Below, piece by piece: positions 1 through 8,067 of a DNA stretch of 41,847 nt. The notes below the pieces were generated by a model that saw only the letters and a list, made by a program, of their open reading frames with translations, ran no database searches and was not told the origin of the DNA. How positions within the stretch are numbered: position 1 is the first letter of the stretch; the number at the start of each line of letters is the position of its first letter. Position numbers and translations under genes: made by a program. The stretch is from NCBI GenBank assembly GCA_946408105.1, contig CAMJQS010000004.1, forward strand, positions 1 through 41,847, written 5' to 3'. This DNA is from an uncultured Selenomonadales bacterium (GTDB lineage Bacteria; Bacillota; Negativicutes; Selenomonadales; Selenomonadaceae).

Positions 1-29
1 TGAGCAAATGGGATTAAGGAGGAGTTGTA

Positions 30-2678
30 TTGGACACGTCACGAAAAATTTGCACTGTCTTGACCGCAGAGGATTTGTCAACGGAAAAAATTTCCGAGAC
101 TGCTGCGACAATCGAGCAGAACTTGAACAAAGTTTATCTGCTGAATCCGAGCGTAAGGCTTTGCAACGTCATCGATCGTTTGAGTAAAGTCATTCGCAAG
201 AAAAGTGCGCTGACCAAAACGCGCATGGCTTATAATTTGTCGTTCGGGCTTAAAACCGTGCTCAAGACCGGCAACGACCTTTCCGCCGACGGCGTCGAGG
301 TAAAAACTTGCGCCGACCTGTTGGAACTCATCTTGGACGAAAATCTTTCTCTCAAGCGCGAAGATTATCACGTCATCATCGACGACGAAAATTTGACCGA
401 CAAAGAACTTGCCAATAAAGCCGTCGCAAAACTTTTCCAGCAGACGATTTTTCTTAACATCGGGCTCGACATTCAAAAGAAGTCCGAAATCAAAATGGCG
501 ATAATGAAAGACCGTTTCCGCGCAAATTATTCCGAACTCGTCGAGCAGATTAAGCAGCAGAAAAATTTTCTTAATTCGGCACTTCAACACGCGGGGCTCA
601 ACGACAGCGGAAAAAAGCGCGTCACTGAAATTTTGAGCGCCTTGAAACAAACCGAGGAAAGACTTGCGGCGGCTAAGATGCGGCCGTTGCGTATCGCGGC
701 AATGGGCACCAAAAAAGCCGGCAAGAGCGTCGTCATCAACGATTTGCTTCGCCGCGACTTTGCGCCGACAAGTATCCTTCTTCCCACGCCCAACACGGTT
801 AAATACATTCCTATCGCTCCCGACGGTCAACTTACTCTCGACTACGACGGCAAAAAGCTTACCTTCGACACGGCGGAAGCCATTAAAAAATTTATCGGCG
901 ATGAGTTTACAAAAGCGCAGGAGAAAACCGGCAAAGGTGCCGCGCTTCCCGACATGACGATTTACTATCCTTGCGACGATCTCAACGGCTACGAGATTTG
1001 GGACACGCCCGGTCCGAATTACGCGGGCGCGGGCGACGAACATCGCAAGAACGCCGAAGCTTGTATCCGCGAAGTTGACGTTTGTATTTTCGTTATGGAT
1101 TATTCCAAATACCTCACCGACGACGAGGTGAACTTTTTAAAAGACATTCGCTCCGCCTTTCAAAAGAACAATAAATTTTACTCGCTGTTCATCACCGTCA
1201 ACAAAATCGATTTGATTTACACGTCGGAAGGTCAAAAGTCCGTCAATCTCGTGCTCGACTATATCGGCGGCAAACTCGAAGCCCTCGACTACAAAAATAT
1301 CGTCGTCTTCGGGACGAGTGCCTTGCAGAGTTTTTATCTGGACAAAGTTATTGAGCTTGCCAAAGCCGACGGCGCAACGAAGCCGCCCTTTGTCACTACT
1401 GATTCAGTAAATGAACTCGAAGAAAATCACGAGGAAGAAGACGAATTGCTTTTGACGCAAATTGATTTTATTCAAGGTATGATAAATAATTTGCGGCGTT
1501 TTCACGGCATTAAAGGTGCGACAGAAAAAGAAATCGAAGCGTTCAGCGGCATTCCCCAGCTCCGCCGCTACACGAAATATATCGGCGAGACGAAAGCGGA
1601 CATGGAAATCGTCAACAAGGTTGTCGGTGACTGCGAAGGACACTTTGCAATGATTAAAAGCGCGCTTGACGTTGTTGTCTACCAAACTTTGAGCGACGAG
1701 GCTAAAAAATATCTTGAACAAGTCGTTCCGAAAATCGACGAAGTCAACAACATGGCTAGAGATATGAAAGCAAGCTTGAGCAGCCTTTTGGATTTAAAAG
1801 CCCTGCATGAAGCAAAGGTCAACGCTCAAAAAAGCAACGACAGCATAAAGAGGCAAGCCATTAACGATTTTGATGCCAACGTCAATGACATCGTGAAGCG
1901 CAAATTGCCGAATAACGACAGCACGGGAAAATTTATTCGCGAATTTGTCGACAACCCCGGCGATAATCACGATTTCATAGACAAAATTTTTTCGGACGTG
2001 GCGGACGGATTCAAGTATATTACAAACAGCGCGGGCGAAGAAACTCAAAGAATTGCGAAAGATGTGGCGGGTAACAGAAAAGAAAAAATTGAACGCGGAC
2101 TGACAACGGTTACGGCAAAGATTGTCGAGAAGGTCAAGAAGATTAACGACATGCTGAAAAAATCAGGCGTGCCGACTATTACCTTGCCGAGTTTCCCTGT
2201 TTCCGTTTCGATAGATGTGAAAAGCGCGCAATTTAAAGAGCACTTTGACGCGCAAAAAATTTTCAACTTCGCGGAGGGTTCCATTAAGAAAGTTGAGCGC
2301 ACAGGATTTTTCGGCTGGATTGCGGATATATTCACAACGAAAACCATCGTTGACATTGAAGAATTCCAAAGAAATCTTTCCGCCGAAATTAAAAGAATCG
2401 GTCACCCGGAACTTGAACGCGAATTTAATAATCTGTCGCGGCAATTAAATGACGAGCTTGAAAAAGTTTTTATTCGTTTCGATAAAGATTGCGATGACAC
2501 GCGGAAAATTTACATGACGATTTTTGAGAACACCAACCGCAACATAATTGAAGTTCGCGACGAAACCGGCAAGAAGAAAGCCGAACTCGACCGCAACATT
2601 GCCGCGCTTAAGGAGATTTCCGCCCACTTTCAGCCGTATTTTAAAATTTGGAGCGATATTCGAGTGGAGGACGAGTAA
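30..2678 (+). CDS. Dynamin-like large GTPase
   Basis: This 882-residue protein looks like a bacterial dynamin-family GTPase, a class that binds and remodels membranes in a GTP-dependent way. Visible motifs are the P-loop GTKKAGKS (residues 226-233), DTPG (325-328, G3) and NKID (391-394, G4). About 220 mostly helical residues precede the GTPase domain. A long helical region follows it, with a short hydrophobic patch near TGFFGWIADIF in the last 150 residues that could touch membrane. The start is TTG, placed about 8 bases after AAGGAGG; no ATG is better placed. The stop overlaps the ATG of the next gene by one base, so the two are translationally coupled. The substrate membrane and biological role are not visible. 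It could also be a GTPase of another dynamin-superfamily branch. An upstream partner, common for bacterial dynamins, would lie outside the window. Confidence 0.85.
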   Translation: MDTSRKICTVLTAEDLSTEKISETAATIEQNLNKVYLLNPSVRLCNVIDRLSKVIRKKSALTKTRMAYNLSFGLKTVLKTGNDLSADGVEVKTCADLLELILDENLSLKREDYHVIIDDENLTDKELANKAVAKLFQQTIFLNIGLDIQKKSEIKMAIMKDRFRANYSELVEQIKQQKNFLNSALQHAGLNDSGKKRVTEILSALKQTEERLAAAKMRPLRIAAMGTKKAGKSVVINDLLRRDFAPTSILLPTPNTVKYIPIAPDGQLTLDYDGKKLTFDTAEAIKKFIGDEFTKAQEKTGKGAALPDMTIYYPCDDLNGYEIWDTPGPNYAGAGDEHRKNAEACIREVDVCIFVMDYSKYLTDDEVNFLKDIRSAFQKNNKFYSLFITVNKIDLIYTSEGQKSVNLVLDYIGGKLEALDYKNIVVFGTSALQSFYLDKVIELAKADGATKPPFVTTDSVNELEENHEEEDELLLTQIDFIQGMINNLRRFHGIKGATEKEIEAFSGIPQLRRYTKYIGETKADMEIVNKVVGDCEGHFAMIKSALDVVVYQTLSDEAKKYLEQVVPKIDEVNNMARDMKASLSSLLDLKALHEAKVNAQKSNDSIKRQAINDFDANVNDIVKRKLPNNDSTGKFIREFVDNPGDNHDFIDKIFSDVADGFKYITNSAGEETQRIAKDVAGNRKEKIERGLTTVTAKIVEKVKKINDMLKKSGVPTITLPSFPVSVSIDVKSAQFKEHFDAQKIFNFAEGSIKKVERTGFFGWIADIFTTKTIVDIEEFQRNLSAEIKRIGHPELEREFNNLSRQLNDELEKVFIRFDKDCDDTRKIYMTIFENTNRNIIEVRDETGKKKAELDRNIAALKEISAHFQPYFKIWSDIRVEDE

Positions 2679-3280
2679 TGTTTACGACGTCGGCTTTTAA
2701 TTTAATAAGGCGAAATTGTCCCGAAGACCTCGATGAACTTTTGCGGCTCTTGGATATTAAGGACGAGCCCGATTGGGAACATGGCGACGAATTTGACATT
2801 GCTCAAGACTTGGACAAAAAGATTGACGAAAAAATTTGCGCGTTGCTCAACAGCGATTCGGACTTGGCGGGCTACGCGAAATTACTCGACATGGGCGGCA
2901 TAAAATTTTCCGTCAGCGAAACGCGCAAAGAACGGCTTGCGAAAATCATTGATAATCGCGACCAAATTTTGAACGGTAAAAACTCCACTGCAAAATTCAA
3001 ATGCATGAAGGCGTCAAGCTTTGATTTAAACATCCCTGTTAAAAGCCTTTTGAATACGTTGACGGGTGCCAAGTTGATTGTTGCGTTAGAAAGAGAATGT
3101 GATTTAAGTTCCGATGCTAAACAAAGAATAAAAAATATTATCGTTGAAGAACTTGGCGCGGTCGATGAAATTTTATTGGCGGTAATTCCTTCCAAAACTT
3201 TTTCTGTGCCGCCGATTCGCGATTTGGATAAGGTGTTTGAAATTTTGACGCAGGTCGATGAAATCTACAAAAAAATTTAA
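2678..3280 (+). CDS. Unknown protein, first of two tandem paralogs after the dynamin-like GTPase
   Basis: I do not recognise a family. The 200-residue soluble, acidic protein starts at an ATG that shares its A with the stop of the GTPase gene, which suggests coupled expression and a joint function. The first about 100 residues are very close to the start of the next gene: both begin MFT.SAF.L.R.NCP, share PDWEHGDEF, and share SDLAGYAKLLDMGGIKF. The last about 20 residues (VFEILTQVDEIYKKI) also match the paralog. The middle, about residues 112-180, has no counterpart in the paralog. No signal peptide, membrane segment or catalytic motif is seen. A reading frame that opens 30 bases earlier exists, but it overlaps the GTPase and the paralog does not support it. 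Confidence 0.8.
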   Translation: MFTTSAFNLIRRNCPEDLDELLRLLDIKDEPDWEHGDEFDIAQDLDKKIDEKICALLNSDSDLAGYAKLLDMGGIKFSVSETRKERLAKIIDNRDQILNGKNSTAKFKCMKASSFDLNIPVKSLLNTLTGAKLIVALERECDLSSDAKQRIKNIIVEELGAVDEILLAVIPSKTFSVPPIRDLDKVFEILTQVDEIYKKI

Positions 3281-3301
3281 GACAAAGGAGGAGACTGAAT
3301 T

Positions 3302-3802
3302 TTGTTTACGGCGTCGGCTTTTAGTTTAATGCGGAAAAATTGTCCCGCTGAGTTGAATGAACTTTTACGGCTCTTAAAAATTAACTACAAGCCCGATTGG
3401 GAACACGGTGACGAATTTAAAATTGCTGAAAAACTCGACGACGAGATTAACAAAAAAATTTGCGCGTTACTCAAGAGCGATTCGGATTTGGCGGGCTACG
3501 CTAAGTTGCTTGATATGGGCGGCATTAAATTTGATTCGGGCGAGACGCGCAACAACATGCTGAAAAAAATTCTTGCCAATCGCAATAAAATTTTAAACGG
3601 AGCCGCCGCGCAAGTCGGCAATAAAAATTCTTCGTCTGATTCGGATTTATCACTTTGGGCAAGGATAGTCAGGTTCTTTAAAAGATTATTCGGCTTAGAT
3701 GAACCTGCGCCGCCTCAACCGTCGGATAAACTTTCGAGAGAAGAAATTAAAAACGTGTTTCCGATTTTGGAACAGGTGAATAAAATTTTTAACGCAATCT
3801 GA
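3302..3802 (+). CDS. Unknown protein, second tandem paralog, with a basic amphipathic helix
   Basis: This 166-residue protein of unknown function starts at TTG behind AAAGGAGGAG. Its N-terminal about 100 residues and its last about 20 residues repeat those of the preceding gene, which indicates a tandem duplication. The middle is different and shorter. It contains a serine-rich linker followed by LWARIVRFFKRLFGL (roughly residues 117-131), a cationic amphipathic helix that could bind membrane, then a short proline stretch. The gap to the paralog is 21 bases, and the gene ends just before a strong terminator, so it is the last gene of the GTPase operon. A membrane-targeting or adaptor role beside a dynamin-like GTPase is a reasonable guess but not shown. 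Confidence 0.78.
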   Translation: MFTASAFSLMRKNCPAELNELLRLLKINYKPDWEHGDEFKIAEKLDDEINKKICALLKSDSDLAGYAKLLDMGGIKFDSGETRNNMLKKILANRNKILNGAAAQVGNKNSSSDSDLSLWARIVRFFKRLFGLDEPAPPQPSDKLSREEIKNVFPILEQVNKIFNAI

Positions 3803-3822
3803 TTTTCGTCATGGATTCTTTG

Positions 3823-3852
3823 CACGGGTGCTCCATGCGCCTGTGTTTTTTT
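3823..3852 (+). terminator. Rho-independent terminator of the GTPase operon
   Basis: A 9-pair stem is formed by CACGGGTGC (3823-3831) and GCGCCTGTG (3837-3845), with two G-U pairs and a 5-base loop. It is followed by seven T. It lies 20 bases after the stop of the second paralog. Confidence 0.85.
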
Positions 3853-3951
3853 GTCTGCCGGAAGAGCGGAAGCTTTCTGATGTAAATTTTTTGTGTTACA
3901 ATCGACGACGGAAAAATTTTTTTTGCACAGAATCTTGAGGAGGCGAACGCC

Positions 3952-4941
3952 GTGGGTCTTGTTGTAAGAAGTTTCGTGGATGCACCAAAATTTAATTTCA
4001 CAGATGAAGAATTTGTTTTGTTTTCCGCGCCACCGAACTTTGATTATCGTCCGCTCCTAAAAAAATTCGACGCGGCGGCAATCGCAAAATCGCCGATAAA
4101 ATATTTCGACGCGCTGTTGAACGTGGCCGACGAACTTTTGAAATTTTTGGAAGAGTACGGAGCCGCGCAGAAAGAGACAATCGCGGAAGGTTTGAAATTA
4201 ACGCTCAAGCTCAAAGCAAAATACGTCGACGACCCGAAGCTCACGCCCGAAGAAAATTTTTTGTTCGCCGAACGTCAAAAATTTTTGGCGCAACGACTCG
4301 ACCTTTCAACCGACGCGCCCGCCAAAAAAATTTTGTCCGTCAAAGCTCAAGCCGAAAATTTTTTCGCGCAACTGGACGCAATAAACAGCGACAACCGCTC
4401 CGTTCACGACTTGGCCGAACTGCAAGCCGAGCCGCGCGCAGAGTTTGAATTTCTCGTCGAAAATTTGGCGCGAATAATCTTGGATGCGCAACGCAAAGTC
4501 GACTTCTTCGCCGCACACAAAAATTTTGTTTCCGCCGTCGTGAATTTTCATTCCGAGTGGCACGACGCTTACAAATCTTTCAAGACGGGCTTGCGCGAAG
4601 AATTTTTTGCCATATGCCGCAAAGAAAATATCGGCGAAGAAATTTTCGTTGCGCGTTACGAAGATTGGCGGACGAAACGTTTTGAGCTTGAGGAAAAAAT
4701 TTTGCCGCTCGTCGCGTTCGTGCTCAAAGGGAATTTGCTCGACGCGGCCGAAAAAATTTTTAAAATCCTGCGCGCTTATCGGGAGGCCGTCGACAAATTT
4801 TATCTGCACGAACGGAAAAATGTTTGTCCAAAGTTCGCGGCGGCCGACGACCTGCAAAAAATAATTTCTTCGCGCAAAAAGACCGAAGAGAAAATTTTTC
4901 TTTTGCGTTGGGCGGAACCGTTTTTGAATTGCGAATCGTAA
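3952..4941 (+). CDS. Unknown helical protein
   Basis: This 329-residue protein matches no family I recognise. It starts at GTG behind GAGGAGG with 8 bases spacing. The sequence is rich in Lys, Glu, Ala, Phe and Leu and reads as mainly alpha-helical throughout. There is no signal peptide, no convincing membrane segment and no nucleotide-binding motif. AAAATTTT-type words are very dense in the gene and occur in all three codon phases. It is separated from the GTPase operon by a strong terminator, so it is probably expressed on its own; TACAAT at 3897-3902 could be a -10 element, but the -35 is poor. The next gene, folE2, begins about 90 bases downstream. Confidence 0.75.
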   Translation: MGLVVRSFVDAPKFNFTDEEFVLFSAPPNFDYRPLLKKFDAAAIAKSPIKYFDALLNVADELLKFLEEYGAAQKETIAEGLKLTLKLKAKYVDDPKLTPEENFLFAERQKFLAQRLDLSTDAPAKKILSVKAQAENFFAQLDAINSDNRSVHDLAELQAEPRAEFEFLVENLARIILDAQRKVDFFAAHKNFVSAVVNFHSEWHDAYKSFKTGLREEFFAICRKENIGEEIFVARYEDWRTKRFELEEKILPLVAFVLKGNLLDAAEKIFKILRAYREAVDKFYLHERKNVCPKFAAADDLQKIISSRKKTEEKIFLLRWAEPFLNCES

Positions 4942-5032
4942 ACTTTTTCGCGAACCGAGCGACGCTTGACTTTGCATTGGTTTTGCATTAACCTTGAAAA
5001 AATTTCGCAGAAGTTGAGGACGATAAAAACTT

Positions 5033-5836
5033 ATGACGGACGTACAAAATCAAGCAGACGGGCGCGGCATAAAAATCCGGAGGACGGGAGTAACGAGAGT
5101 GCACCTGCCGTTTTTTATTTCGGACGGCGGGGACGTTCAACAAGTCGCGGCGCAAATTCGATTCACGGTCGCGCTGGCAGAAAATTTGCGCGGGACGCAC
5201 ATGAGCCGCCTGACAGAAATTTTGACGGATTGGACGCGCCGCCCGATTAAAATTCCCGACGTGGAAAAAATTTTGCTCGACGCGCTGGAAAAACTTTCGA
5301 CGGACTTTGCGACTATTTCCATCGCGTTCAAATATTTTTTTGAAAAACTTTCGCCCGTGTCGTCGAAGGCGTCGTACAGTTCGGTTGAGAGCGAATTTAT
5401 CGGCGAGCTTGAGCGCGGCGGCCGCATGAAATTTACTTTGGGCTTGAGCGTTCCGTTTACGTCGCTTTGTCCGTGCAGCAAAGAAATTTCGGACTTCGGC
5501 GCGCACAACCAACGCTCCGTCTGCCGCGTTAAGTTGGACTTCAAAAATTTTGACGACGTGTCGATAAAAAAATTTGTTCGGCTGATTGAAGCTCAAGGCT
5601 CCACGGAAATTTTTCCAATCCTAAAGCGCGAAGACGAAAAATTTATAACCGAAGCCGCCTATCAAAATCCAAAGTTCGTGGAAGATATTTTGCGGGACGT
5701 GGTGCTTGCACTTCGCCGCGAAAAAAATTTATCGGCGTTCGCTGTCGAGTGTGAGAACTTTGAATCGATTCACAACCACAACGCCTTCGCCAGTCACGAA
5801 GAGCAACGTGACGTTGCATCCAATGAGCGCGCTTGA
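5033..5836 (+). CDS. folE2: GTP cyclohydrolase FolE2 (type IB)
   Basis: FolE2 converts GTP to dihydroneopterin triphosphate, the first step of tetrahydrofolate (and queuosine) biosynthesis. It is the metal-promiscuous alternative to zinc-dependent FolE. The 267-residue length is typical. Family signatures are DVQNQ.D.RGI at the N-terminus, GTHMSRLTE, SLCPCSKEISDFGAHNQRS (Cys146 and Cys148 region, His158) and ENFESIHNHNAFA near the C-terminus. The Cys of the SLCPC motif is the known active-site cysteine of the family. The start ATG has a modest GAGGA site 11 bases upstream and gives the expected family N-terminus. The gene stands alone between an unknown gene and a convergent sucD, with a terminator after it. 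Confidence 0.96.
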   Translation: MTDVQNQADGRGIKIRRTGVTRVHLPFFISDGGDVQQVAAQIRFTVALAENLRGTHMSRLTEILTDWTRRPIKIPDVEKILLDALEKLSTDFATISIAFKYFFEKLSPVSSKASYSSVESEFIGELERGGRMKFTLGLSVPFTSLCPCSKEISDFGAHNQRSVCRVKLDFKNFDDVSIKKFVRLIEAQGSTEIFPILKREDEKFITEAAYQNPKFVEDILRDVVLALRREKNLSAFAVECENFESIHNHNAFASHEEQRDVASNERA

Positions 5837-5903
5837 GTTAAGAAAAATTTTTAATCGCTCGCCGCGTTTGAAACTTTATTACCACGAAGAAATTTTGTAA
5901 AAG

Positions 5904-5937
5904 AAAAACTCCCCGCCGTTTGACGAGGAGTTTTTTT
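5904..5937. terminator. Bidirectional terminator between folE2 and sucD
   Basis: AAAAACTCC (5904-5912) pairs with GGAGTTTTT (5927-5935) around a 14-base loop. It has a T-run on the + strand and an A-run at the left arm, so it can serve both convergent genes. Confidence 0.8.
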
Positions 5938-5952
5938 GTTGCAAAAAATTTT

Positions 5953-6855
5953 TCAACAGGTGTGACAGATTTCGTAAATGCCTGCGCGCTTGAGCGTGTC
6001 AACGACGGTGTCGCCGATGTGAGCGACGGTATCGGCCACTTGAATTCCGACGGCGTTCATTGCTTTAATTTTGTCGGCCGCCGTGCCTTTGCCGCCGCTG
6101 ATAATCGCGCCCGCGTGCCCCATGCGTTTGCCGGGAGGAGCCTGGCGTCCTGCGATAAAAGCCGTCACGGGTTTTTCGGGCATGTTCTGAGCAATCCAAC
6201 GCGCGGCGTCCTCTTCGGCGTCGCCGCCAATTTCGCCGATAAGCAAAACGGCTTTGGTCTCGTCGTCCTCTTTGAAAAGTTTCAAGATGTCAATGAAGTC
6301 CGAGCCTTTGACAGGGTCGCCGCCGATGCCGACGCTGGTCGTAATGCCGATGCCCGCGTTCATAAGTTGAAAGGCCGCCTCATAAGTCAAAGTTCCCGAA
6401 CGCGAAACCAAACCGACGTGGCCTTTCTTCTGGACGTTGCCGGGAATGATTCCGAGTTTGGTTTCGTCCGTCGTCATAATGCCGGGGCAGTTCGGGCCGA
6501 TGAGCCGAGTTTTTTTGCCGAGCATGTACCGACGAACTTTAACCATATCCACAACGGGAATGTGTTCGGTAATGCAGACGACCAAATCCAATCCCGCGTC
6601 GACCGCCTCAAGAATCGAATCGGCCGCGAACGGTGCGGGCACGTAGATAACGGAAGCCGTCGCGCCCGTGGCTTTAACGGCGTCCTCCACCGTGTTGAAA
6701 ACGGGCACGCCTTCGACGGTTTGTCCGGCCTTGCCGGGTGTCACGCCGCCGACAATCTTTGTGCCGTAAGCGAGCATTTGTTTCGTGTGGAAAGTCGCCG
6801 CCTTGCCGGTTATGCCCTGGACGATGACTTTCGTGTTTCTGTCAGCCAAAATCAC
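5953..6855 (-). CDS. sucD: Succinate--CoA ligase (ADP-forming) alpha subunit
   Basis: SucD binds CoA and carries the phosphohistidine of succinyl-CoA synthetase. With the beta subunit SucC it interconverts succinyl-CoA and succinate with substrate-level phosphorylation. The sequence shows [16 protein letters not shown] (CoA-binding domain), [18 protein letters not shown] and [16 protein letters not shown]. The active His falls at residue 247, the expected place, when the GTG at 6855 is used. That start lies 8 bases after AAGGAG, while an earlier GTG at 6864 overlaps the ribosome site. Length is 300 residues. No sucC is next to it: the upstream gene is gppA, 30 bases away, and the downstream gene is convergent folE2. 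SucC must be encoded elsewhere, or this subunit works with another partner. Confidence 0.95.
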   Translation of the reverse strand: MILADRNTKVIVQGITGKAATFHTKQMLAYGTKIVGGVTPGKAGQTVEGVPVFNTVEDAVKATGATASVIYVPAPFAADSILEAVDAGLDLVVCITEHIPVVDMVKVRRYMLGKKTRLIGPNCPGIMTTDETKLGIIPGNVQKKGHVGLVSRSGTLTYEAAFQLMNAGIGITTSVGIGGDPVKGSDFIDILKLFKEDDETKAVLLIGEIGGDAEEDAARWIAQNMPEKPVTAFIAGRQAPPGKRMGHAGAIISGGKGTAADKIKAMNAVGIQVADTVAHIGDTVVDTLKRAGIYEICHTC

Positions 6856-6885
6856 TTTATCCACTCCTTGAAAAATTTTTATCGC

Positions 6886-7806
6886 TTAAAAAAATTCCTT
6901 GTCGATAATCTTGTCATAAATGTAACCTTCGCGGACGCCCGAATCGCTGTAGAGAATGTGCAGGCTGCCGAAACGTTTTGCCAGCACGTCGGCGATTATC
7001 AGCCCCGGCATAAACGTATGCATTCTTTCGGGCACGGTCTTCATCAGCAAAATTTTGTCGGGGACAATCAGCTCGTGGTCGCGGCGGAAGCGGTGCAAGA
7101 TGTCTTGAATCCTGCGGACTTCCATGCGCATGTTTTGTCGTGTCATTCCGTACATTGCGTTGTAAAGAGCCATCGCGCCTTTGAACGTTCCGCCTATCCC
7201 GCAAATTTGAGCGTGACTTACGGCTTGAAATTCTTTAACCGCGCTGACGGTCGCTTCCGCCTCGGCGTACATTTCCGCAATCTCAACCGTGCTGGGCAAA
7301 ATGTGTACGCCCGTGTAGCGCGTGTGGAAACTCAAGCTCCCGATTGGCAAGCTGGCTTTAACTTGAATCTCGCGTTCTTTGAAGTAAACAATTTCGGTGG
7401 AGCCGCCGCCAATGTCAATGAGCAAACCTTTCTCGTCGATAAGGTCGTGGGTCGCGCCGATAAAATCGTAAGTCGCCTCGTCGTCGCCGCTCATCAAAAT
7501 AATATTTATGCCCGTGCGGAAAGAAATTTCGTCGACGGCCTGCGAACCGTTAATTGCGTTGCGCAGGGCAGCCGTGGTGAAGGCGGTCACTTGCGTTATC
7601 CCGAAGTCGTCGAGGAAGTGACGGTATTCGCCGATAATCTCAACCACTTTGTCGATGCCCTGCCGTTGCATCACGCCGTCGCGAACGTAAGAGGCAAGTC
7701 CGACGGTGTGTTTCCTTTTCATGAGCATTTCGACGCGGTCGCCGTCAATGTCGTATACTGCCATGCGAATCGTGTTCGAGCCGACATCAATCATAGCGTA
7801 GAGCAT
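6886..7806 (-). CDS. Exopolyphosphatase / pppGpp phosphatase family protein
   Basis: This 306-residue member of the Ppx/GppA family has an actin-like ATPase fold and hydrolyses inorganic polyphosphate or the terminal phosphate of pppGpp; sequence alone does not say which. Visible are MIDVGSNTIRM (first phosphate loop), TTAALRNA, SGDDEA (the usual SGxEEA motif with D in place of the first E), LIDIGGGSTEIV (second phosphate loop) and ICGIGGTF. It is the short form, without the C-terminal HD-like domains of enterobacterial Ppx. The ATG at 7806 is 8 bases behind AAGGAGG; an upstream GTG at 7815 lies inside that site and is unlikely. It heads a two-gene unit with sucD. Confidence 0.9.
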   Translation of the reverse strand: MLYAMIDVGSNTIRMAVYDIDGDRVEMLMKRKHTVGLASYVRDGVMQRQGIDKVVEIIGEYRHFLDDFGITQVTAFTTAALRNAINGSQAVDEISFRTGINIILMSGDDEATYDFIGATHDLIDEKGLLIDIGGGSTEIVYFKEREIQVKASLPIGSLSFHTRYTGVHILPSTVEIAEMYAEAEATVSAVKEFQAVSHAQICGIGGTFKGAMALYNAMYGMTRQNMRMEVRRIQDILHRFRRDHELIVPDKILLMKTVPERMHTFMPGLIIADVLAKRFGSLHILYSDSGVREGYIYDKIIDKEFF

Positions 7807-7868
7807 TGCGCCCACCTCCTTGCCAAAAGTTTATTCGGCGCGTTTTGCGATTAACCTGCTTTAAATTC

Positions 7869-7940
7869 AATTAGGAATGCGAAATGCGTAATGCGAAATG
7901 CGTAATGATTTTTTAATTGCGCATTGCGCATTCCTAATTA
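7869..7940. repeat. Imperfect palindromic repeat element upstream of rpoB
   Basis: The arm AATTAGGAATGCG at 7869 onward recurs inverted as CGCATTCCTAATT ending at 7940, and the match continues inward (AATGCG/CGCATT) to about 25 pairs with a few mismatches. Inside it lies a tandem 14-base unit, GCGAAATGCGTAAT, present twice. A further TTACGCATTGC tail follows to about 7948. It resembles small intergenic repeat elements of the REP or MITE type. It occupies the space between divergent gppA and rpoB. Confidence 0.7.
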
Positions 7941-7958
7941 CGCATTGCTTTTTTGGGC

Positions 7959-7987
7959 TTGACATAAATTTTATTCAAGTATAAAAT
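7959..7987 (+). promoter_or_regulatory. Promoter of rpoB-rpoC
   Basis: TTGACA (7959-7964), 17 bases, then TAAAAT (7982-7987) give a near-consensus housekeeping promoter about 80 bases before the rpoB start. No ribosomal protein gene precedes rpoB here, so this is probably the main promoter of the operon. Confidence 0.75.
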
Positions 7988-8067
7988 TTACAGCTACTGA
8001 TTGAATTAGGATGGATTAATTTTGCGCGACTTCAGGCATTTAAATTCAGCGAGGAGGACGACGGCCT

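Noticed and set aside
4966-4994. TTGACT as -35 of a folE2 promoter
   Set aside because: At 17 bases there is no acceptable -10 (TTAACC); support is too weak to list.
5920-7854. A 644-codon open frame on the + strand opposite sucD and gppA
   Set aside because: It runs antisense through two clearly recognisable genes, has no family similarity and no convincing ribosome site; it results from codon bias of the real genes.
7869-7948. Repeats upstream of rpoB as a CRISPR remnant
   Set aside because: The units are short, lack spacers of even length and form one palindrome; no cas gene is present.
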